A stretch of DNA of 64,000 bases, from NCBI GenBank assembly GCA_032191485.1, contig JAVDOI010000007.1, positions 7,828,955 through 7,892,954 of the forward strand, given 5' to 3'. The notes beneath the pieces were generated by a model that worked only from the letters and a program-made list of their open reading frames with translations, had not been told where the DNA came from and did not search any database. A program made the translations under genes and the position numbers. Shown in pieces: positions 48,688 through 61,472 of the stretch. Numbering within the stretch: position 1 is the stretch's first letter; each line of letters opens with the position of its first letter. The stretch comes from Leptoclinus maculatus. Taxonomy: Eukaryota; Chordata; Actinopteri; Perciformes; Stichaeidae.

Positions 48688-49075
48688 TAGGGGTGTAACG
48701 GTTCACAAAACTCTCGGTTCGGTTCAATACGATACAGTGGTGCCACGGTTCGGTACGTTTCGGTACGTTTTCAATACAGCAAAAAAGCAGAAATGCCAAA
48801 TCCTTGCTGGTGAGACTCTCAAGGGGGCGTGTCTGATTTGATTCTCTGTTTGGGCTTTTGTTTTCTTTTACAAAGCAGGAATTATGGTCTGGAGAAATGG
48901 GCTGGTGAAGGAGTAGTGTCACGGGGCTCAATAGCATTAAGCATGTTGGTACAGCCTGGTTTATCACTACAGAGTAGGGATATACCTTTAGCCCTGTTTG
49001 AATCAGGACGGAACAGATACCTAAACGCTGCGGGGAGAGTTTGTAACGAATATGGTGCGTGTGTGTGAAGTGCCT
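48688..49075 (+). mobile_element. Partial DNA-transposon-like repeat, left end (TAGGGGTGTAAC family)
   Basis: Begins TAGGGGTGTAACGGTTCAC and continues with repeated cggttcggt and ttcggtacg motifs, a fish repeat terminus I recognise. An internal stretch (about 48846-49050) with tatggtctggagaaatggg and ctttagccctgtttgaatca is shared with 55914-56040. The right end is missing and no target duplication was found. Confidence 0.6.
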
Positions 49076-52000
49076 CTTCCTACTTAATAAGTAATGCATC
49101 CTCTCATAAAGAAATAACAAGCGTCCTGTTCTCTTACCCAGCCCCTAACATGGTCCTTTGACTGGGAGAGCTGGGCAATCACGATTTCACGTTTGATCAA
49201 TCATCGAATGTCAGAGGGAAGCAGCTGTTGTGAGAATTTGATTTGTTTTGATTTGATTGTCACAGTTGCCTGATGTTATGTGCTATGTTGCACTGAAAAT
49301 TGTGTTTCAAAATAAAAGCACTGAAAATATTACTGAATTAGTAGTATGCAAGTATCAGAAAAATGTACTATTTAAAGAAAAATATTATCAGTAAAAGTGC
49401 AGAAATCCAGAAAAGTGTCTGTTTTGCCATTATAAATTATCATTAGATTATTATTACTCATGTAAAAGCAGCATTTTACTGTTGAAGTTGGTTGAAGGGG
49501 AGCTCAAATTTAACTACTATACAAAGAATAAATGAATGATTATTTTTATTATGAGTTAATCTGCTAATTATTTTCCTGATTAATCGTTTCCATAGCCCAA
49601 CATGTCAGCTTCACTCAGATTTGCGAATTTGGAACAATAAAATGTTTTTGATTGATCAACTATTCCTTTCAGCTATACTTGGGTAGTATACTTCTTAACA
49701 AAACATAATATTTGAAAAGCTCTGTATGTTTTGCATGCAAAAATCATAATTTGGATAGTAAGTTTTCAAAAATATAGTGACGTAAGAAGCACAATATTTC
49801 CCTCTGAAATGTATTGGAGTTGAAGTATGAAGTGACATGAAAAGAAAAGACTCAAGAAGAGTACTAGTACCTTAAATGTGTACTGAATAGCAGTACTTCA
49901 GTACATGTAGTTACATCCAACCACTGCAACTTACCAGTTTTGAGGGACAGATCTCAGGGACACGCTTCATTTAAAAGAACATTTGTGAGCCTATGCAGAC
50001 CACGACCATGGCACAAACACTTGCAAACAAAGTGATCTTCCTGTGGAGCCACCCAAAAATAGATCTAATGTCTACTGTCAAATGGTTCAGATTAAAGCAT
50101 CCTCTAAATGACTTGCATTATCATAATCATCCAACTTTTTCTTACCTTTCTTTGTTTGTGAATAGTGGAGACACATAACACATAAAACAGTGTTTGTTTT
50201 TTGTGATCAAACAAATAATTCTTTACAAGTAAGAACTACAACGTTTTTTTTTTAAATACTGTGAATGTTAAGGATGTCGACAACAATATTTAATGTTAAT
50301 TTAAATTGCTCCATGCAGCCGAAGCTGCTGAGAAGCCACCAGGATCAGAGTGTCTGTACCTGGAAACCTGGTTTGAGGCTGAATCTATACTTCCTTCACT
50401 CTGGCTGCTCTCTTGAGCCAGTGTGTATGTGCACAAACTAAAAAGCCTATTTACCTGAAACCGCTGTAAACACCGTCTACAGCTTTTTGTGTTTGAGACA
50501 ATGAGTTTGTGTGTGCGTGTGTGTGTGTGTGTGTGTGTCCTTGTGTGTGACATTGGCAGAGGTCGTGTCACAGAGGTGATCTTTATCTACTAGAGTCTGC
50601 CTGATCATGTCCACTTGCCTCTGTTTCTGTGTCACAATTTAAGATAGTGCCTATCTGAGCTAAGGAAGACAATGTGGCTTAGGCTGCATTTATAGATCAC
50701 AGAACAGAGGACACTTTAGATTGATCAAGATTTATACAATTACGTAAGCCAACGTTTAACCTTGTTATGTTTGACTTGACAGAGCTGGGGCCTAGGGCAG
50801 GGGAAACATTTTAGAGTTACATGTTCAGACAGTACATCACGACAGCGAAGTTGAACACACACTCACACACAATCCAACAGATCCAACAATCCAACATCAA
50901 ACAGCCCTCTCTTGTTGGAGGTGTGCCTGTGTTTGTGTGTGTCTGTCTCAGGGGTTCTCGTGTCCTTGTTAACAGTAATGAAGAGTTATGAGTGTATGAG
51001 TGGCAGTAATGACTAGCCTACAAACATGGATGTGAGATCAGGCCACCAAATGACCAAGTACAATATGAATACAAATACAGCCATCACCCCCTTGTTGCCA
51101 CAGTGTTATGATAATAATCATATTAGTACTATATTAAAGAGACAGCAAACTGCCCTGTCTTCATCAAGCGATGGATCTGAATCACCAATGTGTGCGCTGG
51201 AAAGTTCATTATTATTCATAAGAGGAGAGGTCAGCTGGGCAACAAAACACTATTGAGAAATAGATAATGAGAGTGGGTGGTGGGACAGAGAGAGAGAGAG
51301 AGAGAGAGATTGTTTTGAACGAAACAGAAAAGCTAATTTGCAGCTGAGCCCGAGTCTGGTGAGTCATACATCTAGACAAATACAGCAGTAGAGAAACAAA
51401 CAGGGGAGTAAGGCAAGGAGAGTAAAAGAGAGCGAACAGTGGGATGGTAGAGGTGAATTAGGAGTGGTACCCTATGGACGTTTTAGAAATTCAAGGTTTT
51501 ACCCTTGGGCAGCATACTGTAGTAGTACTCTTCACTTCACAGATCCAAATGGAGAAAACAGTCAAAGACAATATGAGAAATGTAGGGAAAGTACACATGA
51601 GGGAGATTTCTGTCCAATCAGAGTATTTTTGGATCATTGGAAAACATGATATCTGTTTTCTTTATTTGCTTATTGTCACAATTACTTGCATGCCAGCTTG
51701 TACATATCTGGATTTTTCAGACTGCGAAACTATAACAATGAATGCGTACATGGATGAGATAGAAACATATGGAACAGCATTCCATCCCACTTGATGAATA
51801 ACAATAATAATTGGCAGTTTCATACATGAAATTATAGTTGTTGTTTTTCTCACCAAAAAGCTGAAATACACTCAGTGAATTCTGGCACTGATAAAAGGAT
51901 CAGGCACAAAGCGTGTTAGAACTGTTTCCTTTCAGTTGTTCTGTCCAAGCAGCTGGATTTATAGTGCAGGAGGCACACAAAGTAATGGTAAGGTGAGTGA

Positions 52001-54629
52001 AAACCATCACGTGTTTATTAAATCCTCAAACTGAAAAATAAGATAGCAACATTCTAGTTTAATACAAAATTTTTTATTTAGTATCATGAAAAATAACAGA
52101 CGCAATGAAGCAAAAGGCAGTTCAATCAGGAGAAACAAGTGAATGATGTAAAGATATATATTTATATTTTTTGTCTTTTAAATGTGTATTCATTTAAACA
52201 TATTTATTATTATTATACATAGATACAAAAACCAGGTTTCACAGACAGAAATAGACTACATTTAACACTTAACTGAAAGGCAGCTACAAATTGCTTCCTT
52301 TTTTTCTGCTGATCCAATCCACGACTCAAAACTGTGACACAATCCAGACAGTGAGTTTTGTGATCTGTTGCACTCCTATCAGATAATCAGATAATGACAG
52401 GTGGACTTGAAACAGTGGCTGAAGAACTTTCCAAAAACATTTCAAAACATTGTTTCAAATTGTGTTTTAAAGTTCACATTATTCACATTATTTCAGCACA
52501 TGAAGATGCATCAAATTGCCTCAAAGCATCAAAACTAAATCTGTGTCAAACTAAAGGATTCATTCATAGTCATTGATTTCAGGTTTCCAAAGGTACAATT
52601 TAGAGATTTAGATTTCATTCTTTTGAAGGGAGAGAGAACAAGGTAATTGTAGGATTACAGTGACATTGCCATTAGACAGAGTTTTAAATTTCCAAACAAT
52701 TAATAATTTTTGCAAAATAATTGCCTCAGTTGGTTCCAGAGAGTTTCTTCCATGCGACAGTTCGACTCGCTGTATCACAGAAATACACTAACACTACACA
52801 TGGTCCCTGGTAACAGGCTTTTTGACATACTTAACATTAGTTATGCAAGTCAGGTTACATTGGTTGCTATATGTTTCCTCTTTTTCTTTATTGCCAGATA
52901 GGTCGAAGAAATGACAGCTGTGTTAATATGATAATCTGATGTCAGGACAATGTCTATTTATAGTAATACATCTTTGATATTGAGTAGTGTGAAGGTGTTA
53001 CTCTTTTCATCAGTGATGTTTTCAAAAAGCCCTGCACCAACCAAAACTATGCTGCTAAGTCATTTCCATTAAATGTTTACATTAGTTGTGTAGTTGTCCA
53101 TTGTAAACGCTGCATTATGAGACCTGAGCTACACACCTCAGCTGAAACAAAAACTACGTCTCTGATTGGCACATTTTTTTGGTTGACCTGTGTGGAATGG
53201 TGTGTAAGTGCTTATGCTTGCCTTGATGGAGCAAACATGCTGTAATATTGCCTGTTTAAGAACCAAACAATGACTGAAATGATGATTGTAAGGTTCTTAA
53301 GTATGCTAGCTGACTGCAATCAACAACTGTTCATCAACCATACTGCCTTGGAAAAAGAACAACGTTACTAATAACAAAACATACAACTGTGGGTTTCTTC
53401 AACTCTGGTTCCTGTTGCCATTGGTTTTTTTTCTTCAAGTTTTAAGTCTACCTATTTTTACACACACTGCAGTACAGCTCAGACTAGCTGACATATTCTT
53501 TATAGACTTTGGCTGAAATATTACTTTGAAATTGTTATCCCGTGAGTTAAACTTGACATTCAGTTTCCTGTATTAGCTAAGGGCATCAAACAGGAAAATG
53601 TCCTATAACTTGGTGCGTGTGTGTGTGTGTGTGTGTGTGTGAGGGAGTAAGAGATACTATACTACTATAACTTAGGAAGGTTTGGCCACTTGGTTGGACA
53701 AATAGCAATTTATGCCCCTCCAAGATATATAAGTGATATATGGGTAAGAGTTACTTTGTGCTCTCCCATCTCTCTCTGTCTCCCTCTCTCTCCCGCTCAC
53801 TCTTTCCTAGTGATCGTGACTGTACTGACAAAAGCTCTCATCTGGGGAAGTTGGTTGCTCTCCATGTGCAGACACCCTGGTTGCCGGGGAAACCAGTCTA
53901 AAGTTGTGAGCAAGAGGCGGCGCAGGCCTCTGCAGTGCAGCAGAAAAACAGCAGCACAAGCCTGAAGTTGGAGTGACGGCACACACAGCAGCACTCATCA
54001 CGATACACACAGTCACACAGTTCTCCAAACTCTGCGTCAGTATCTCTCTCGGTTTCTCTCCCTTTCCCTCTCTCTGTCTCACCTGAAGGAATAAAACACA
54101 TGCTCAACAGCTCTAGTTGGTGTGTGGGAGGGTTTCACTGTGGCTGTTTGCTGGTTAACATCAACAAGTCACTTGGAAATCAGAGTGAGAGGAACTCCTC
54201 GAGTAACACTTGATGTTCACAGTTCAGTGTGTGGCTGGAGCGGAAAATGTGGTATTACACAAGAGCTAAGCCAGACAGAACTCGACAAATATACCGGGTA
54301 TATATATATTTATATATTTATCCCAGAAAAATTGAGTAACACACAAGAGCAATTATGAGTTACTCGTTTTGTTTTGAAGGTAGATGCTACCTGACCACAT
54401 CATACTCTTACATTTTGAATTATGTCTTTATACTATTGTACTTATTGTTATGCACCAATCACCAAGTGACATTTGCAAACATACTTGGCAATAAAAGGTT
54501 AGGGATTCTCTGACTTTTCTTCACACTTTCCAGGGAGTTAAATCAGCAACTTTCATTGAATATCCACATGACAACAGGACTCAGTCTATTTCAAGTAATA
54601 ACAAGGCTAAGAGCCATGTTAGGCCCGGC
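49076..54629. other. Intergenic, no gene recognised
   Basis: AT-rich, with possible old repeat ends at about 49165-49200 (gctgggcaatcacgatt) and 49575-49605, short GT/GA runs (50510-50540, 51290-51310, 53620-53642) and no credible coding exon. Confidence 0.55.
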
Positions 54630-54968
54630 GGTGCTCTGAGCCAAATGCTCACGTCAGCATGCTAACATGCTCACAATGCTAACATGCTCACAATGCCAAT
54701 GTTAACATTCTGAAATTTAGCTGGTATAATGGTAACTATTTTCACCATCTTAGTAATATATGCTAATTTGCAATAAACACAGTACAGCTGCGTCTGATGG
54801 AAATATCTTTAGTTTTGCAGGTATTTGGTTTGAGTTTGACCTGATGATGGCGCTAGAGCAAACACGTTGACAATAAAGGAACAACAATGAGGAAAAACAG
54901 CAGGGACACAGTCAAGAAACGCAATTTAAAAGAAAAATACTGTTAAAACTAATCATTAAACATTACAG
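54630..54968 (+). repeat. Teleost repeat (family A), left part, interrupted by a hAT element
   Basis: Contains two copies of gctaacatgctcacaatg, then ctgatggaaatat, gttttgcaggtatttgg and gacctgatgatggcgctaga. The order matches family A. The continuation (gggatcaccaaagttatta) appears only after 56450, on the other side of the inserted element. Confidence 0.6.
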
Positions 54969-56442
54969 CAGTGGTGGGCCGTCAGGGCCAGCAAAGCCTT
55001 CTCTGCTGGCGTAAACAGAATCACAAAGTTATAGCTATTTTATAATTTTTCATAAATACACTACATGTATTATAATTTATAAAAATATATTTTCTCATTG
55101 CACAGCTACTGTCTTCCTCTGTTGCTCTGCTTCCAGCCTGCAGCGCTGTTTCCAGTGCAGCTTGTTTTAAGTAGAGCTTTTATCCAATCAGATTTCACCT
55201 CTGTGTCTCTAGGTAAGAAGAGAGGCCTGAGGCCTGCAGACTCACAAGTGAATCCCTTTGCAGTTTAAGTGAATGGGGACGATATTGTTGATTGTCATAG
55301 TGTTCAAACAATCAGATCTTTATTTTGACATGTTGGGCGTATTCTTTGACGTGCCAGAGCCTTCTAGCTGGCCTACAAGTACGTCAGCATTAACGTGCAG
55401 CTCAGTATTAAGGTGCAGCTCTGCAGTGAGGTGCAGCGTGCGCTGTGATTGGTCAGTGGGCGAGCACGTGACTATTGTGAAACTTAAGGTAGCCAGCAGA
55501 ACTTAGTTGGAGTAAGAGTTCAAATTGAAAGATATGGAAGAAATTATGACATTTTTAGCATTTTGCTTGGTGTAGATTTTTTTTTTTTTACCTAGTTTTA
55601 TTTTTTGTAGGATTAAACTCTTTGTCAACAAAGAAAGGAGGATGGAGTTGTCTTTAAGTGAACAGCATTTGGTAAGTCAACTGCGTTTGTTTTTTTACAT
55701 CTAATATCTGAATGGCCCTCGAGTGTGTAGCAGAATGCGTGGATCTGCTGCAGGTCTGCTGGATTGATTTGTCATGCTTTGTTGTCATATGAATATATGG
55801 TTCTTGTGAGTTTGTTGTCGTCATTGTGTTAATTATATTGATTTTGACTATATGCATTGTCCGTTAATTACGAAGCATACCGTCATGCGCGGAGTTATTG
55901 TACGGACAATGGAATCTGTTTGGGTTGTTTTCTTTTACAAAGGAAGAATCATGGTCTGGAGAAATGGGGATTGTCTGGCGATTGCTTTAGCCCTGTTTGA
56001 ATCAGTAGGGAACAGCTAACTAAACGCTGTGGGGAGAGTCCGTAGCTTGTGTGCTGCTGTTGTTTTTTTTTCTGCTAAGCTAGTTTAGCGTAGCCTCCCA
56101 GAACACACGTGCGGTGCCTCAGCTGTGTTTTGTTTTGTTTTTTTTTGTTCCGGGTTCAGAGGTCACACAGCCCGTTGTCTCCTACGTGAGCGCAGTGCAC
56201 CAAAAACATTATATTTCCCACAATTTAAGCTTCTGCATTTTCCAAATGCACTAGTATTATTCAAAACGTATTGTTCGGTTCGTAAGCCTCGTACCGAATG
56301 GTTTAATATGAATACGTGTATTGTTACACCCCTAGAAACAAATAACCGTAGCTGTGGCGTCATAATGAGGTTATTAGGAGGTGGTTCAACTGTAGTAGGA
56401 CAGCACAGAAGGCCCAGGTATAAAATGCACGGCCCGCCACTG
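54969..56442 (+). mobile_element. hAT-like element of 1474 bp carrying a nested element
   Basis: Starts CAGTGGTGGGCCGT and ends as ACGGCCCGCCACTG (14-bp terminal inverted repeat with one mismatch). Flanked by 8-bp repeats cattacag (54961-54968) and cattgcag (56443-56450), one mismatch. No intact transposase. It splits a family A repeat and itself contains the right end of a TAGGGGTGTAAC-family element. Confidence 0.75.
55905..56334 (+). mobile_element. Nested partial element, right end (TAGGGGTGTAAC family)
   Basis: Shares internal sequence with 48846-49050 and ends ATTGTTACACCCCTA at 56334, the reverse complement of the family's left end. The left end is missing. The left boundary is approximate. 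Confidence 0.6.
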
Positions 56443-56450
56443 CATTGCAG

Positions 56451-56600
56451 GTATGTATGATGCAAGGGGATCACCAAAGTTATTACAAGGCATGATATGT
56501 GGAACATTTTACATGGCAGTCCATCCTATAGTTGTCTCAAACAACAAATGTCAACCATATGTTGACGCTGGATGAAATGTTAGGAGATCACCACCGAACA
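56451..56600 (+). repeat. Teleost repeat (family A), right part
   Basis: Contains ggggatcaccaaagttatta, ggcagtccatcctatagttg and a caaatgtcaacc stretch, the expected continuation of the copy interrupted at 54968. Confidence 0.55.
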
Positions 56601-57867
56601 TAAATCATGCTCTGGGGACAATGAATTGTTGTAAAAGAAATGTCATCATAATCTTCATTTTTTTATTATTTACTAATTGTTAAGATATTTCAGTGTGGAC
56701 CAAAGTGATGTGATGTACATTAACATGTTTATGTAGGCTTACCTGTAACTTTGTCTTGTTGCTCTCATTGGCAGGAAAACACATTCATCATATTTACCAT
56801 ACCAAATGTGCAGAAAGGAAATATATTTTATAAATTCTCAGGAACAAGCAAAGGCTCAGTTGTTTTAATTAATCTATCCATGCATTTTTATATCAATTTT
56901 TTGGCGTTAAAGGATCTTGAATCATATAAAACGCAGGGTAAAACCATGAACATATTGTATAACTTATATTCTAGACATTCACACTCACAGCACACAAACA
57001 TAATCACCCTTTTCCCTATTCTCAATACCACTTCACACCCTACTGTAATGTGTGAATAAAGAATGGAGTTGATATTTGGTGCCTCGCCAAGCTCGGCACT
57101 GTGGATACTTGGAAGAACCAGAGGTTACAAGTGGATGCTCGGAGGGATTTGTGAATGTAAGTATTATGCATTCAGACCAACAGTAGCAGCAGAAGTAGAA
57201 GCAGTGTATGCAAACTGAGCGTTGAAGCAGCAGCATAGGCATCAAAGGGATTAAAAGGGTGAGCAGTGAATGTCCGGTTTAACAGACTGCCTTATTGTCA
57301 GCTGAGTACCTGTGAGTGTAGCAGAGCAATTCCAGTTGTCTGTCTGAACTGGCCTCATAGGCTTCGGTCCATTTATTGTTGTTTGTCTGGGCAAACCGTA
57401 CTCGCAAACCTTGTTTGTCACAGTCCCTGTAAAAAAAAATTGCATTGTTCCCCACAGATTCTGATGCCAGTAAAGGTTTCATTGAAATAAATATTGTGTA
57501 AACAGCCTGACGTGTGAAAATGTAACTCTTTAATTCAGCCAGATGAGTCATATGATCCTGTGCAGTCATGAGGAATCTAAATGTCCTACTTAGCATTTTC
57601 TCAGGTTTCCAGGTTAATTTCATAGCTTGATGGGAGGTAATGAACTCCAAGCGACTAGAGGAGAAGAGTACTGTCATAGATATAAGGCAGTAGATGTGAC
57701 ATGTTTTAATCATTTGCCTTTCCGGAAAGGAACCATTTGTCTGCCATCTTACCTTGGTCCTGTTTAAAACTGACTGTAACTGAAACCTGTGGCGAAAGAT
57801 GCTTATGTTGTCTTTATACACTTTGTATTTTTTGTATTTTTACTGATCCACCGGTATAGTTTTTTTG
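56601..57867. other. Intergenic, no gene recognised
   Basis: Holds the longest ORF of the window (minus strand, 57821 down to 57279, 180 codons), which has no recognisable motif and is judged a chance ORF. Confidence 0.5.
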
Positions 57868-58336
57868 GTAACACTTTATAATAACTACACACTATGAAGC
57901 ATTAGTTAAGTATGAGTAAACACTTAATTCATAATTTATAAAGCATTGTTTCTACATAAATAATTCATTAGTATGCAGTTCAAAACAACAGTTATAAATG
58001 TTTTATTCATGATTAATAAGCTCGTCTATTATGTGTTTCATTATTGTGTTTTCATACTTTATGAATGATGGATTCCCCATTTGTATTCTATATATTACAA
58101 ACCAATTATTAAGGAGTTGTAGATGATTAATACGATCATTTATAAAGTGTAAGTAAATGATTAAGAACATATTTAGATGTACATTATTCATCCATTTATA
58201 TATATATATATAATGATTTATGGTTAGGGACTATGTTAATATATGCTTTATAAACTGTATTAATACTGCAATTCATGATTAATTCATGATTAATTCATGA
58301 TTAATTAAGGTAGTTACTAGTCGTTAGTAAAGTGTT
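57868..58336. mobile_element. AT-rich MITE-like element
   Basis: Starts ggtAACACTTTATAATAACT and ends AGTAAAGTGTTttgt, giving a terminal inverted repeat AACACTTTA. Very AT-rich, no ORF, many attcata/ttaataa words, and three tandem copies of attcatgatta (58271-58303). I recognise the AACACTTTA-type end from fish repeats. No clear target duplication. Confidence 0.45.
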
Positions 58337-59055
58337 TTGTGTGACCTCATCTAAAGTGGGGACTATCTATGCCTTACAAAGCATTTATAAATGACATTTA
58401 AAGGCCATCACTGCCTCAAAACCCATAATGTTTCAACAGAAAAGGCAATGTTTGATATTTATGAGTACTATTTAAAACAATTTCTTGTATACAGCTGTTT
58501 AACCACTGGTTTATTGCAATGTGTTACCTAATATGGCTAAAATGTAAACCATTGGCTTCTTAGATGTAATGTCCTATTACACTCTTTTCTCCATCTACAC
58601 AAGAGTTTTTTGTCAGTTTCATATTTGTATTTTGTCAAACATTTGGAATTTACTGTCTCAATATATACTTGTGAAGACTCCTCATCTGTCCTGTCAGCAG
58701 TGAATCCATGGTGATGTTCAAGTTCCCTTTTAGGAAGCAGATAATCTAAAAAAAGTGTTTCAGTTACAGTAGCTTTTATAGACATGGTGTCAGCTAAGAC
58801 TCAAGGCCTCCTCTCCTCTGCTCTCCTCATAATGTCTCCTCCCTCCCTGCCTCTCTCTGTGCATGTGTGTGTGTGTGTGTGTGTGTGTACATTGTATTGG
58901 GCTTTATAATGCTGACGGGCAGAATGAGAGCAGAGGGAAGCTCAGAAAATGAGAGAGCAGGAGAGACAGAAAGAAGCAGAGGGGGAGAGAATGCAGGGAG
59001 GCTCAGTCGTCTGTCAGTCAGAGCCCAAACCTTATCATTTACAAAAAGAGTGAAC

Positions 59056-59167
<112 letters not shown>

Positions 59168-59921
59168 GTGTGTGTGAGAGTGTAAGGTGAGAGGGAAATT
59201 AATAACAAGAAAAAGGAGTTGCTACTCAATTAAGTCTATTTGTCAGCAAATGCCAGTCATTGTGTGTGCCCCCTGGCACATTGTTATTGTGAGAAGCGTT
59301 GCTTTGCATATTTTAAGCTGAGATTGATATTGTTTTGGGTGACTGAGATACATGAGCCTTGTTAGCAAGGTTGTCTACATGTGATGTAAAGTTTGCCTCC
59401 TTCTCTCTTTTTTCTTTCACTTTACACGATCATAAGGTTTAGACAATAAAGAATGAAATTCAGAGGGGAAAAAGAGAAAACCCCCAGCGTGATAAGATAA
59501 GAGGTGCTCTAAGCTGGCTTTAATAAATTGGGTGTGTACTTTGATTACTGGATCAGGAAACTCAGACCTGTATCAGCACTTTTTTATTAAAGAGGCCAAG
59601 CTGTGCACAGTCACTTCTTAAAGCTGTCTGCACCAGCTAAAACACAAGCTTCCAGTCTCATTCAAGCTGACTAACCATTCATGTACCTGCCACACTTTCT
59701 TTGCATGCCTTACAAAATCTGTGCGGTACTTGGCTCCTGTTAGCAAGTGTCGTCTTTCTAAAAGCTGGTAAGCAGCACATGAGTGGCTGTCCTTGACCTT
59801 TTCTTGCCTATTAACATCTTCTCCACCTCCCATTAAGGGCAGGGGAACGAGATGGAAGAAAGGGCAGCTCGGGGGAAGAGAGGTTGAGGTGTGGGTGGGT
59901 GTGAAATGGGAGAAAGAATCA

Positions 59922-59925
<4 letters not shown>

Positions 59926-59960
<35 letters not shown>
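59926..59960. repeat. (GT)n microsatellite
   Basis: About 17 GT units. Confidence 0.9.
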
Positions 59961-59963
<3 letters not shown>

Positions 59964-60677
59964 TGCTGATCAGCAGTGTTCACTCTGTAGGAGTCCAAAG
60001 TGAACAGCGTTGCCTTCAGGAGCAGAGTAATATATTCAGCTGATGAGCTCTGCTGTGCACTGTAAAGTGTTCCCTCCAACGAGCTCCTGCGAGCTCTCCC
60101 AGGGAGCTACATGAATAAACACTCTCAGGGCTCCCATGACTCTTCCTCGCAGAAGCTGAATATTTTATATTGTGTTTTTTAGGACGGGAAAAATGTTAAT
60201 CTGATCAGCTGCAGTTTTAGAACAATAAATATTGAACATTGTAACTCGTTAGCTGCACGGACGTTGTGTGTGTGTGTGCATGTGTGTATTTTAAAGACAG
60301 ACGGACGGACGGACAGACAGGCGAGTACAAAGAGCTGGCTGTGTATCATGAGCTAGTCCTTATTTCCTGAATGTGGCAAGCAGCAACTTGGAATATCAAT
60401 GACGCTTCATTCCCCACAGCGAAGACTGCAAAGTGAATGAGTTAGTGTGTATATATATATATGTGCGGCCATGGGCCAAACACCAGTTTACAGTTTGGAA
60501 ACAAAATTACACACACACACGTTCTTGCTCGGGGCGAGCTCTTAAATTGGATTGAGACTACAAACTGATCAAAGCAGTTTGTAGCAGGATTGATGCCACT
60601 GGGAGTCCTAACCTGCTTATAAGAAAGTTTCCCAATCCCAAACACGCCCACACCCCCCACCTCACCCGCCCCATCCC

Positions 60678-60709
<32 letters not shown>
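60678..60709. repeat. (CA)n microsatellite
   Basis: About 15 CA units. Confidence 0.9.
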
Positions 60710-60710
<1 letters not shown>

Positions 60711-61303
60711 CACACACTGTGTGCTAGAATTGTATTTTCCGGACTGTGTTGGCGTGTGATTCATAGTGTCTGATAAACAAAGGGGGGTGAGTCTGACTAT
60801 GTGTGTGTGTGTCTGCATGGCCATGGTAATGATTAATGCTCAAATCAAGCAAGCTGATGTCTGACGCCTTGGATGTGTGTTTTGGCTCAATACATCGGTA
60901 CACGTGTTCCTGATAGATTGTTGTTTACATCTATTAGGGTAATGCTTATCGAATGAGGTCGTCTGCTCGGTTACAAAGTTCGAGAATCAAATCATCATTT
61001 ATATAAAAAAATTACTGCTGGATAATTATGTATTTTACAGAATACTCAAAATAAATATGTTTTTATTTCTAACACACCGACCTACCTACATTTACACACA
61101 GACATACACATAACCTCTCTGTTTTTCAATAACTAGAATTACCGACTCGCAGTTGTATGCCTCCGTCGACCAGTCGTGTGGCAGTTTACACCCACGTCTG
61201 TCCAAAATGTCATCACTTCATCATTTTATTCTGTTAGACATTGGTATGAAATCATCATAGTTAATATATGAATAGTGAATAGAATGAAAATGTGTTCTCT
61301 GAC

Positions 61304-61472
61304 GTCACAGTGACTTTTGAACACCAAATTGTAATCCTTGAGTGGCAGTTTGCGTCAAATTTTGAAGAAATTCCCTCCATGAGTTCCTGAGATATTGTGT
61401 TCACGAGAATGGACCGGACACACGGACAACCTGAAAACATAATGCCGCCAGCCACGGCTGTCATCAGCATGG
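61304..61472 (+). repeat. Teleost interspersed repeat fragment (family C)
   Basis: Contains gaagaaattccctccatgag, tgagatattgtgttcacgag, ggacaacctgaaaacataat and gccacggctgtcatc, a sequence order I recognise as very common in fish. An inverted partner lies in hgf intron 9 (25231-25347). Confidence 0.6.

Noticed and set aside
48650..49120. Minus-strand ORF of 156 codons and plus-strand ORF at 48829
   Set aside because: Both lie within the TAGGGGTGTAAC-family repeat and its flank; no transposase or other motif.
51464..51794. Overlapping plus-strand ORFs near 51.5 kb considered as exons
   Set aside because: No flanking splice signals matching a known protein and no recognisable motif.
53690..54107. 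ORFs on both strands near 53.9 kb
   Set aside because: Basic, Cys-rich translations of CT-rich and GC-rich runs in several frames; no family resemblance.
48688..56334. One 7.6-kb transposon bounded by TAGGGGTGTAAC and its inverted copy
   Set aside because: The flanking 8-mers do not match, both ends sit in partial copies sharing the same internal block, and the right end lies inside another hAT element.
57279..57821. Minus-strand ORF of 180 codons, the longest in the window
   Set aside because: No recognisable domain, no splice-site or promoter context, composition like its AT-rich surroundings, and overlapping ORFs on the other strand. Most likely chance.
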